From: Dactylis glomerata
Taxonomy: Eukaryota; Streptophyta; Magnoliopsida; Poales; Poaceae
Direction of reading: 5' to 3'
DNA: 64,000 nt
NCBI GenBank assembly: GCA_007115705.1
Contig: QXEO01000549.1
Location: 2,035,512 to 2,099,511 of the forward strand
Position 1 is the stretch's first letter; every line of letters begins with the position of its first letter. The notes beneath the pieces are model-generated. The model saw nothing but the letters and a program-made list of their open reading frames with translations. It ran no database searches and was not told the DNA's origin. Of this stretch, positions 45,043 through 54,326 are shown piece by piece. The position numbers were made by a program, and so were the translations under genes.

Positions 45043-45590
45043 TCATGATCTCGACTCCGCGTAGCGTCTCTTTGCAATCTTCTTGCCCTTCTTCCTCGCG
45101 GTTGAATACTTTAGGCCGGGAATGTTGAGGTTTCTTCTTGTGAACGAACAACCTTTAGTAGGTAGGGTGGTCTTCCTTCTTCCTGCGGTAGTCGGCTTGT
45201 CGAAGTACTTGTCGAATTCCTCTTCGATCTTTGGATCGCCGTTCTTTTCTAAGTCTTGGTCATTGGCGGGTCCTTCCATTCCGATGATGCTCCTCTTGAC
45301 CCCCTCCTCACGACAACACGGCTTGGCTTTGACGGGTCGGTGATGAAGAAGCATTGGTCAACTTGGCTCGCGAGTACCCATGGCTCGTTTTGTGCGGAGG
45401 CGTTCTTTGCGGAGGCATCGGGTATAACCATGGCGGTGAAATACCGGCCCTCTTTCTAGACGCTCTTGGCCCATCTGACACGGAACATCGGGACCTTCTC
45501 TCCAGCATAGTCGAGCTCCCAGATCTCCTCGATCCTTCCGAAGAATCTTTTCTTGACGGTGGCTTCGTCATCGGCATAGGATAGCGTGAT
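45043..45590 (-). pseudogene. tnpD: TnpD transposase C-terminal tail (DUF4216-like), broken
   Basis: Minus strand. The sequence reads RFFGRIEEIWELDYAGEKVP, MFRVRWAKSV, a stop, then KEGRYFTAMVIPDA, EPWVLASQVDQCFFITDP and SKPSRVVVRRG. After a frame change near 45300 it reads KRSIIGMEGPANDQDLEKNG, DPKIEEEFDKYFDKP and TLPTKGCSFTRRNL. This is the C-terminal DUF4216-type portion of a CACTA TnpD. The expected transposase_21 core upstream is absent: the fragment abuts the right subterminal repeats at about 45600. An internal deletion therefore joined the element end to the tail of tnpD, which explains the loss of autonomy. Confidence 0.75.
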
Positions 45591-45630
45591 ATGCGTTGAT
45601 GTCGTAGGCATGATATGTGTGGGCACCACT

Positions 45631-45715
45631 TGTTATGCGTGGCGCATATTGCAATATGCGCCACTGACATTTTATTTATCAGTGGCGCATATTGCAATAT
45701 GCGCCACGCATAACA
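45631..45715. repeat. Perfect 37-bp inverted repeat in the right subterminal zone of CACTA-2
   Basis: Arms 45631-45667 and 45679-45715 are perfect reverse complements separated by an 11-bp AT-rich loop. Each arm holds TGGCGCATATTGCAATATGC, itself nearly palindromic. Further TGGCGCAT words follow to about 46010. Confidence 0.9.
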
Positions 45716-46043
45716 CTGGCAGGGGTCAGGCCAGTGGGGCCCAGGTGGGTCCCACAGACTTATCAGTGGCGCATTATGCACAATATGCGCCACTAAAGGG
45801 TCGAATATGCGTGGCGCATATTGCAAATGCGCCATTGATAAGTCAAGATAATTTGTCGACGACCCTTCTGGTGGGTCCCACAGACTTATTGGTGGCGCAT
45901 TTTTAACAGAATGCGCCACTAGTAAAAAATATATCAGTGGAGCATATTTGATAATGCGCCACTAGTAAATACTAGTGGCGCATATCGATTAATATGCTCC
46001 ACTAGTAAAACATCTATCTATAAGCCTTTTCCCACTAGTGGAA

Positions 46044-47318
46044 GGTGAAGAAGTACAAGACGATGTTTGGTGAGCACCATCATGGAAAAGGAAGTTGACA
46101 TGGAGGAATAGAATAGTTAGTGTGAACACCATGTAGAATGATATCTAGTGAGTTTGTTCTAACCTTCGTGACGCTTAACAATCCACGTACTTTGAAGCTA
46201 TTTGTGAGTTATGTGAATACTTCTTTGTTTTTGAAGATTGTTTATATGCATGTGTTGTGGGTAGGGAATTTTATTCCTTTAGACTCTATCTCTAAGTCTA
46301 ACCTCACCTATTTCAAACCCAACGGATGCCTCCTCACCGCGCTCCTCAGGAACAGATGCAGCAGATGATGGAAGCTCAGGCTCAACTCATGCAAGTCATG
46401 ACTCAGACACACCCCATTGATGGAGTGACCTAGGACTCATTCTAACAGGGATTCCGAGCTGCACATATTTCAACTGGAGTGATGAGCCTGAAAAAGAAGG
46501 AGTTACGTGATCTTAAACAAAGGCATTATAGTGTGTCATAATACATTGATGAGTTCACCAATTTGTCACGCTATACGCCAGATGATATTGACACTGATGC
46601 AAAGAGGAAGGAGAAGTTTTTAGAGGGCCTTAATGATGAGTTGTCAATTCCCTTGTCAGTCGCATATACTCCTACATTCCAGGCACTTCTTGATCAAGCT
46701 ATAATTCTTGAGAATAAGATGAAGCAATCTGAAAGCAGAAAAAGGAAGCACCATAGTAAGGAATATCACGAGCATGTACAGAAGCGCAACTTGCATGATG
46801 ACAATGGAGGATCTGGATCTGACAAGCATGGGAATGTTAGCCACCACTATGGCCATAACCACCACTATCATGTTAGATATGAGGGAAATGGGCATGACCA
46901 TGATGGCCACAAAAACCATAACAAAAACTATGGAAGTGGAAACAACAACAGAAGTGGTCACACTAATGGAGGTAACAATGGTATGAATGGTCATACTAGC
47001 AAATTTAACAAGAGAGATATTAGTCAGGTGCAGTGCTACAATTGTAAAGAGCTAGGACACTATTCGTGGGATTACCTAGAAAAGAAGAAAGATGTTGGGC
47101 GCCACAACCACTCTGACAAGAGGGACAAGAACCAATTGGAGTGCTTCAAGTGTTATGAGTTGGGAAACTATTCATGGGACTGCCCTGAAGGAAAGAATAA
47201 ACCTAAAGGTTCCAATGGGAACAAACTCAATTCATCCAAAGAGGGACACATAAACCACATCGAGGTGGAAGAAGATGTGGAAGAGGTCTTTGAAGCGCCA
47301 AATACAACGACTTCATGA
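46044..47318 (+). pseudogene. gag: Element J gag remnant with two zinc knuckles
   Basis: After CACTA-2 the gag region resumes: QMMEAQAQLMQVMTQ near 46360-46420, then FRAAHISTGVMSLKKKELRD and LKQRHYSVS, a stop, and YIDEFTNLSRYTPDDID. An open stretch to 47318 contains EKFLEGLNDELSIPL, a His/Asn/Gly-rich region and two CCHC knuckles, CYNCKELGHYSWD and CFKCYELGNYSWDC. The second lacks its His (Asn instead) and the first lacks its final Cys (Tyr instead), so both are defective. Several stops precede 46560 and no ATG starts the open part. The rest of gag and all of pol are missing. Confidence 0.7.
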
Positions 47319-47496
47319 GTAGTGATCGAGATGATTGTTCTACAACACCCTGTAACTTTCTATGCTATTGTTTTCCTTATTCTATATCAAACCAAGAGTT
47401 ACTTTTAAGGGTGGTAGCCCACCTAGTATCCCAAACCCATCTTTCTTTCTAGCCTCTCCAAATCTCGGGATGAGATTTCTTTTAAGGGTGGTAGTC
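47319..47496 (+). other. Element J 3' interior with polypurine tract
   Basis: This short non-coding stretch ends in AATCTCGGGATGAGATTTCT and TTTAAGGGTGGTAG directly before the 3' LTR. The CTCGGGAYGAGATT word also precedes the LTRs of B and G, linking the three elements. Confidence 0.65.
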
Positions 47497-50400
47497 TGTC
47501 ATATCCCAAAATTTTGGAATGTGAAATAAATAAAATAGGAACCATGTTTGATTTTCTTGATTGAAATTTCACAGGGAATTAAATTTTTTGATTTATTTAA
47601 AAGCATTATTAGAAAAACCATTTCAAACTTTTTCTTGAAGAACTCATTTGAGAAAAATAAGATTTCAAAATACTATTGTGTTATTTCAAATCCTGTGCAA
47701 GCATACTTGCAAAGGAGAATGATAACAAAATGATTTATATCAAATAAGGACCACATTACCAAAAAGGTATTTGAAAATAAAGTTCTTATTGAGTTTATTC
47801 TCTAAAGACCTTAAAGGATTATTTTAAATCCTATTTCTATTTTGGATTATGCAAATAAGCCCTATTGGCCAAACCTATGAGATATTTTTTTTGAAAAGTT
47901 TGTCTTATCATGGAAACTTACTCCTTACTGTTTTGTAATGATATTTTAAGTTTTATAAAAATTTAGCAATTGATTTGAATTCATTTGAAATTTTGAATAA
48001 CAAAATCAAAAGTTATGAGATAATCAAGAAAATAGAAAAAGAAAAGGAGAAAAGAAGAAAAAAAAGATAGAAACGGGCTCGGGGCAACCTTCTGGCCCAG
48101 CTCCAGATCGGGCCTGTGGCCCAGGAAGCCGCCCGAACCGGTACCTCCTTCTCTCCCTTACGCCTCGTTGACAGGGGGGCCACATGTCAGCACCGACACC
48201 GTCATCTTCCTCCAGCCGCTAATCACGCAGAGACCGCATCCGCACCATGATTGCCTCCCCGACAAATTTCCCGCTGAATCCGGCCATTAAAACTTGCCCC
48301 GGCTGCATCTATAAAAGGCCTCAACCTCCTCTCCTCTTTCCCCTTTTCCCTCTCCCAATTTTGCTGCCAGGCCGGAGGAACCTCTCGCCGGAGATCCGCT
48401 CAACCGCAAACATTTTCGCTTGATTCCGACGATGACAGGTAATCTCGGTGTCTCGGTTTGGTTCCAGTAGACTTCTTGTGACCTCCCGCACCACCTCATG
48501 CCCTTCCTTTATCCGATTGTGCAGCAGAGCAACGCTTTCGTCCGCGGCCGTAGCACACCGCCGCCCGCGCATCCTCCAGCCGCCTCTCCGCCTCGCCTCT
48601 GGACATGAGCGACGATGTCGACCACGCCCCCGTCTTCTCCTCGTCGAGACTAGCACTATCCGCACCTCCGCCGTTGCCAGGTGCCTCGGGAACATCGTTG
48701 CCGGCAAGCACCTGGGCGCAGTGCCGCCGCTTGCGCCATCTCCGGCAAACCTCGGGAAACCCTAGGTGAGCTCCCTCTAGATCTAATCCAGATCGTCCAT
48801 TTTCACTTAGATCCTACGGCCTAGAAGATGGATCCGGCTGAAGAGGTATTAGCAAATGGGATCACGCCACGTGGCCAGCCCCTCGGATTAAATTGAAATC
48901 GATTTAGAAATAAAACAGGAAATCCATGAAACTTGCAAAAATCATATCTTTTGATCTACTGATCCAAAAATTGCAAATAATATGTCCCTAAACTCCTAAA
49001 ATTGTGTCAAACACAATTATGAAATAAAATTTGCTTTTTGAACTAGTTGAAAACATTCAAATTTAAATATGAGAGTTTGAGTGTTTTTGATATTGTGCAA
49101 ATTCTATAAATCCTTTTCAATTGATTCTTTTTGAAAATGGATCATATTGTTTTCCTCTGTCTAGTAGAACCATTGCACAAATTATTTGGACCAATTATCT
49201 CAAGTATTCAAATTAAAATGAGGATTTGAGTATTTCCCTCTAGATTTAATTCTATAATTATCTTAGGCATAATTCCTTTTTGCAAAAATTGCCTACCTTG
49301 ATATTGAAAACCCACCAGAACACTTCACACACTTTTTACTCTTATTCAAAAGTCAAATCCATTAGTTCATCCTTTGCAACAATAAATCCTAATTCCTATT
49401 GTGCACCTTGTGCTATTTGATGTTTGTTCCACTATGCAAATGGTGTGAATAATCCAAGTCCTAATGATCACTCTCAACTCTACCATGACTTAGTGAAAAA
49501 TCTACTATCTATCCTTGCCAAGTGCAAGTTATCAACTACATCTTACCCAAATTCTTCTAAGTGTTTTGACTACCCCAATCCAACACTATGGCATAGAAGT
49601 TTTCCCATATCAAGACCATGGAGAAGAAGTTGAAGAGAAGACAAGGAGTTGAAGGCAAAAAGAAGAAGTTGAAGAGAAGATAAGGAGATGAAGGAAAAAC
49701 AAGAATACCAAGAGAAGAGAGCCCAAGTCAAGAAGATGAAAGTGACAAACCTCATGACTTCAAATTTATCCATCCAACTTCTCAACCCAAGCCTACGAAT
49801 CTCCTTGACGCTATTTTTTGCAAAGTGTTTGACACTTCTTAACAATTTAGAAAACCACATCGATCTTTAAAAACTCTTGACTTAGCCATTATCTCCATCC
49901 ATATCAAGTCAACTTCATGCCACAAATCTTTTGCCTAATTACCACTAAGACAATTGAAGACTAAGCTAAAACAAATAAAAACTTCTTTTTCCTTGTTTGA
50001 TTATGTTGCCTTGAATTGTGTGTTTAAGTTGTGTTCCTTTCTATCTTATAGTTGTACGGAGAGCTACGTGTGTTGATTAAGAGAAGTACAATCATCAGAA
50101 AGTTACTAAGGCAAGTATCATTTTTATGGTGTTTCTATCTGTTCTATACATGTTTTGTGATTGTGAGTATAAGTGTGTGTGTAGAGTTAGTTTGTTTTGC
50201 ATTACACGAACGTGATGGAAATTAGCATCGTAAGGGCTTAGAGCCCGACTTACTGACATGAGAAATGGAGAGATGGAGATTGGCATGGTAAGGGCATGGA
50301 GCCTGACTTACTGACATTTACGAGGATGAAAAGAAGATTGTCATGGTAAGGGCATGGAGCCTGACTTACTGACATGTACGAGGATGAAAAGAACATTGGC

Positions 50401-50552
50401 ATGGTAAGGGCATGGAGCCTGACTTACTGACATGTACAATGGTGGAATGAAGATTGGCATGGTAGGGGCTTTGAGCCTGACCTACTGACATGTACCCTCG
50501 TGGAGTTAGAAGCTTTTTGCCTTAGCAAAAATGAAATTATTGATTGGAAAGA
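47497..50552 (+). repeat. Element J 3' LTR, first about 3.06 kb
   Basis: This LTR starts TGTCATATCCC and parallels 31438-34055 and 36768-37215 without CACTA-1. It has a TATA box at 48310-48317, a donor at 48766 and five tandem units at about 50230-50500. It is cut at 50553 by CACTA-3. Confidence 0.85.
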
Positions 50553-51164
50553 CACTACAACAAATGTGTTGACTAGTGACCTTTTCTTCATGACCCTAGA
50601 GAAAAGTGTCATAAAGTAGTGACGATTTTGTATCAGATCATCATGGGCTGATTGGGGAGGCCAACAGCTCTAAAAATTATGACGATTTGAACCAAAAACG
50701 TCATAATCCAATGGGAACCAAATCGTCATAACCTATCTCATGCAGCTTGAGACCTTATTCGGAGCCGGTTACGATGAAAATAGATCGTCATGATGAGCAA
50801 TTCAAAATATGTTGAAACGACTGGACTGCCACACCAGTTGATTTGCTTATGTGTCATTTCACGTGTCAGTTTACGTTGACATGTTGTCTCCACGTCACTT
50901 ACCTAATTGACATGTCAGTCCACCACTTTGTATGCGCTTTGTATGTATGATATGCGGGCCATGTGGGACCAGAACTGCTAGAAATATTTGAAACAAAAAA
51001 AAACGCCCGTGGAACTGGAACCCGCGACTTCCACCCCGAGGTCCAAACAATGGATCAAGACCACCCGGGATACATTTCATTGGTGATAGAAACCCACACG
51101 AAATGTACTTATACCTATGCAGAGTCGAATTGGGCTTGGGCCATAGTGCTGATAGGCTGGGTAC

Positions 51165-51395
51165 CACACGCTGACGGCCGGGTCCCACGCGCACGGCAGG
51201 CCGGTCCCATAACCAGACAGACTGGTCCCACACCTGACGGGCGGGTCCCACGCGCTGACAGGCCAGTCCCACCACCCGACCACCTGACAGACTGGTCCCA
51301 CCACCTGACAGGCCGGTCCCACCACCTGACGGGCCAGTCCTACGCGCTGACAGGCCAGTCCCACCACCCGACGGCCGGGTCCAACAATCTGACTG
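51165..51395. repeat. Minisatellite of about 22-bp units in CACTA-3
   Basis: About ten imperfect units of CTGACAGGCCGGTCCCACCA are present. A reverse-orientation tRNA-like B box lies on each side (GGAACCCGCGAC near 51017 and GGTCGAACCCACGAC near 51437). Confidence 0.8.
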
Positions 51396-51424
51396 GCAAA
51401 ACAGAAATTTGGAGAGAAATCGGA

Positions 51425-51490
51425 GGGGGGCCGGGGGTCGAACCCACGACCTCCCGAACAAACAGTCGACACATAACCACCAAGATAGAG
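51425..51490 (-). ncRNA. tRNA-like relic in CACTA-3
   Basis: On the minus strand, TATCTTGGTGGTTATGTG resembles an A box and GTGGGTTCGACCCCC a B box. A weaker relic of the same kind lies near 51000-51050. Stems are not convincing, so this is a derived element rather than a tRNA gene. Confidence 0.3.
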
Positions 51491-52590
51491 TCTTGGTTGT
51501 GTATACTCCCATCATATTACGTTTTTATTTATCCGTTCAGTTAAGTTGGGCCTGGGCCTCTTAGGACAAAATACCTGGGCCGCTGTGGACAAGGAGGCTT
51601 GGTGATCTTTTTTTCTCTTTGTCTTTTCTATTTATTTTAGGATTTTAACACATAAGATTTGAAGAAGATTCATTACAAGGCCAAGTGAATTAAAAAAATT
51701 GTAAATTCTTTTTATTACATATATAATCACATCAAATCTTTTTTCTGCAAAATAAATTTAGAAAACAAAATTTAATCACTAGAATGCCATTATGGTGTAT
51801 ATTCAAAATATGGCCAAATCGGCGGACATGACCGTTCCAAGGTCGGGATAGAATCTTGCAAAAATCATCATGGATCTCTAATGAAATAGATACTTTTGCA
51901 TCTAAAAATGATTCTTGGAAAAAATTATGAGCAACCTATGAAGCACCTGTAGTTCAAATTTAACCCGCTTCCTCCTAAATCGGCATAATTTTGTCAATTT
52001 CTTGAGGGGTGCGTAGAAAACTTTTTCCGTGCAAAGAACTGGTTAATTGTGCATAAAATATGGTATAATATCATTTAAAAATGTGGTGGTACATTTTTGA
52101 AAAATATTTTTGGTAGGTGCTTCACAAAAAACCCCATTTTTGGCGTTAAGAAAATGAAAAATGAATTTTTTGTGCAAATAAAATTAAAACTCCCAAAAGC
52201 AACTTTGTTTGCCATACCAAGATGCACATATGTGCATAATATGGGATCATTTGAACAAACTATACCATGGTTATGGCCATAACTAGCTCATCTGGCTTCA
52301 AAGCCGTGAAACTTCGTATAAGGTAGCTCCTTTTGGTGAACACTTTTTCAAAATGTTTGAAATATTCCAAGTTTGATATTTTTCCTAGCAACTAGGTCAC
52401 ATAACATGACACAACGCGAATGATACAGCGTAATACTGGAATCAACGTCGCGAGAAAATATCTGTTTATTTCTCAGTATAAAATATACAGAAGCAGAATT
52501 TTCCAATTCCTTTCTCACGTCAACTAGCATCAGAAGTAGTCCAATCAGCCAACACCCGCACTAGCACCTCAACTCGATGGATTAAAACTA

Positions 52591-53740
52591 CGGTTTTGCT
52601 AGTTCTCAGGCGCCTGAGATTTAACAAAATCTCAGTCACCCTATTTACCATTAGATTTGATATGTTACGAATTACGATTAGTGCATACGTCTCTATCTCC
52701 CAGGAGCCATCGCTTACTCACGCCTGCATGACAATCGCTAATTTATGTTGGGCTTCTGCTTTTGTCATGGGCCTGCATGCGGTGAGTGCAGGCATGTGGC
52801 CTTCTTTTTGTTTTTATTTTCTGTTTTTTCTTTATTTGCGCACTATGACCGTTGTTGGCTTTTGTAAAAGAAAAAAAATTGTACCACTGAGTATCAGCTA
52901 CTCGATGCGTGAACGTCGAATCGAGATTTAATCAAACTAGGTTGCAACTCAACCCAGATTTTCACAGTTACAGATATATCGCAACTGAGATATTCTGAGT
53001 TACAACTAGGTCGCAACTGAGCTTTTTTGAGTTGCAGCTGGGTCGCAACTGAGATTTTCCAAGTTGCAACTGAACTTTTTTAAGTTACACGATTTGCAAC
53101 TGGGTCGCAACTGAGGTTTTTCGAGTTGCAACTGTGTTGTAACTGAGATTTTCTGAGTTGCAACTTGGTCGCAACTGAGGTTTTTCGAGTTGCGACTGTG
53201 TTGCAACTGAGATTTTCTGAGTTACAACTTGGTTGCAACTGAGATTTTTTCCGAGTTGCAACCGAGTCGTAACTGAGATTTTCCGAGTTGCAACTGAATC
53301 GCAACTGAGATTTTTTCGAGTTGCAACTCGGTCAGAACTGAGGTTTTCTGAGTTGCACACCGGCTACCACTGATATTTTTCGAGCTAGATACGGGTTGCA
53401 CTTTAGCCCAAAACTTCTAAGACATGAAGACAAGGCAACCAGAAAGATATCCTAGTTGTATGTATAAACTGGTTCTATGCAAGGGGCTTAGCTTTTGAAT
53501 TTTCCTGTTAGCTTAAGTGTCATAACACCAGTTTTGATTTCAAAGAACACGTGTATAGGTTCACACAAACACCCGCACGAAGGCAGGCAGGCCAACTTTG
53601 CTTGCTTCAGCTAAGTAAACAGCTCATATACAAGTTTCGTTTCGCTCGGGAATAAATGTGTACCAGCATGTCATGGCTCGGTGATCATCCGTCGACTGAG
53701 ATTTAATTAAATCTCAGTCGACTGAGATCCAGATGCTCCC
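52591..53740. mobile_element. Non-autonomous Mutator-like element (1,150 bp)
   Basis: It is flanked by the 9-bp duplication TTAAAACTA (52582-52590 and 53741-53749), the length typical of Mutator elements. The sister LTR at 56661-56669 keeps a single copy, a perfect empty site. The terminal regions are inverted and share CTGAGATTTAA and AAATCTCAGTC with short internal palindromes (CTCAGGCGCCTGAG on the left, CTCAGTCGACTGAG on the right). The outermost 12-15 bp match poorly. There is no transposase. Confidence 0.8.
52935..53395. repeat. Minisatellite within the Mutator-like element
   Basis: More than ten imperfect units of about 35 bp combine GAGTTGCAACTGGGTCGCAA and CTGAGATTTTC. Minus-strand frames of the SENLSCDxVATRK type are translations of this array, not proteins. 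Confidence 0.85.
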
Positions 53741-54326
53741 TTAAAACTAGTACGTACCAGGCAGAACCAAATCAAGAACTTGAGTTACTAGCAGTCCAGC
53801 AGATTGGTTTACAACTAGCAGATGCAAACCGATCTCAAACAACACGTACACCCTCAAGTAGAGGAAGCAACGTGGATGATCCCTTGATGGATCGGCAGTA
53901 GACTGGAGGTGACTCGCCTTCAATCTTCTCGCCAAGACAACACAACCAGATTGGTTCCTCAACTGAAATCACACACAGAATATGGCCGCCAAACCATGAC
54001 GATTTTTCTGTATTTTCTTAACTCTCAAAACCAAGTCTAACCCTAATACATGACCGAACTGGTCCTATATATAGTGCATGCAAGCACCTGACTCAAACCG
54101 GACTCGATCTCTAATTTTATTGGACCCATAAGATGACTTGACACAGCCCATGTAAATAAAACTGGCTAGCAGAGATGGCCTATTTATATCTCACGCAGGA
54201 GAGCACCGAAGAGACCAAAACTAGCACTATTAAAAACACATTCTTATCTTGGAAAATAGAAAAGGACACGTAACCTGCAACTTGACCAGCATTTGGAGAT
54301 TGAATTCAAGTCAGGTTAACTTAAAT

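Larger units (their letters stand above)
38242..46040 (-). mobile_element. CACTA-2: complete, deletion-derived CACTA transposon (7,799 bp)
   Basis: The ends are CACTAGTGGAAAAAAGCC on the left and GGCTTTTCCCACTAGTG on the right. The target duplication GAA lies at 38239-38241 and 46041-46043. Both subterminal zones are packed with TGGCGCAT/ATGCGCCA words, the usual binding targets of the regulatory transposase. All genes read on the minus strand: a TnpD tail, a four-exon Ulp1-like/plant-transposase pseudogene and a small viroplasmin-domain ORF. The catalytic part of TnpD is missing, so the copy is non-autonomous. Confidence 0.9.
31438..50552 (+). mobile_element. Element J: long-LTR non-autonomous Gypsy with gag remnant, host of three CACTA insertions
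   Basis: The 5' LTR (TGTCACATCC to GGTCACTACA, 31438-37637) is followed by a Met-tRNA primer site. Polypurine-like AAGGGTGGTAG at 47485-47495 is followed by a second LTR starting TGTCATATCCC. Net LTR length is about 3.49 kb and net interior about 2.06 kb. The interior holds only coiled-coil and gag remnants and no pol. The 3' LTR is interrupted by CACTA-3 at 50553, so its last about 410 bp and the outer target duplication lie beyond the window. The left flank is CATCAAG. It resembles element B in design but not in LTR sequence. Confidence 0.85.
50553..52420. mobile_element. CACTA-3: left part of a CACTA transposon (right end outside the window)
   Basis: CACTACAACAAATGTG begins exactly where the J LTR sequence (TTGGAAAGA) breaks off. 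The 3-bp target AGA should recur at the unseen right end. Subterminal words around GTCATAA/TCGTCA occur at 50590-50800. No coding region is supported; frames at 50895-51515 come from a minisatellite. At 52421 it is interrupted by element H. Confidence 0.75.
52421..54290 (-). repeat. Element H LTR, outer copy, split by the Mutator-like element
   Basis: On the minus strand the LTR ends GCTGTATCA at 52421. The 170 bp 52421-52590 match 56500-56669, and the segment from 53741 matches from 56661. A minus TATA box (TATATATAG) lies at 54065-54073. The other LTR end near 54290 is uncertain, as I could not find an unambiguous polypurine tract. Confidence 0.7.

Noticed and set aside
50895..51544. Frames of about 190-206 codons on both strands
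   Set aside because: They are produced by the 22-bp minisatellite in CACTA-3 and carry no domain.
53006..53360. Minus-strand frames with a repeated NSENLSCDxVATRK pattern
   Set aside because: They translate the minisatellite of the Mutator-like element in three frames; a real repeat protein would keep one frame.
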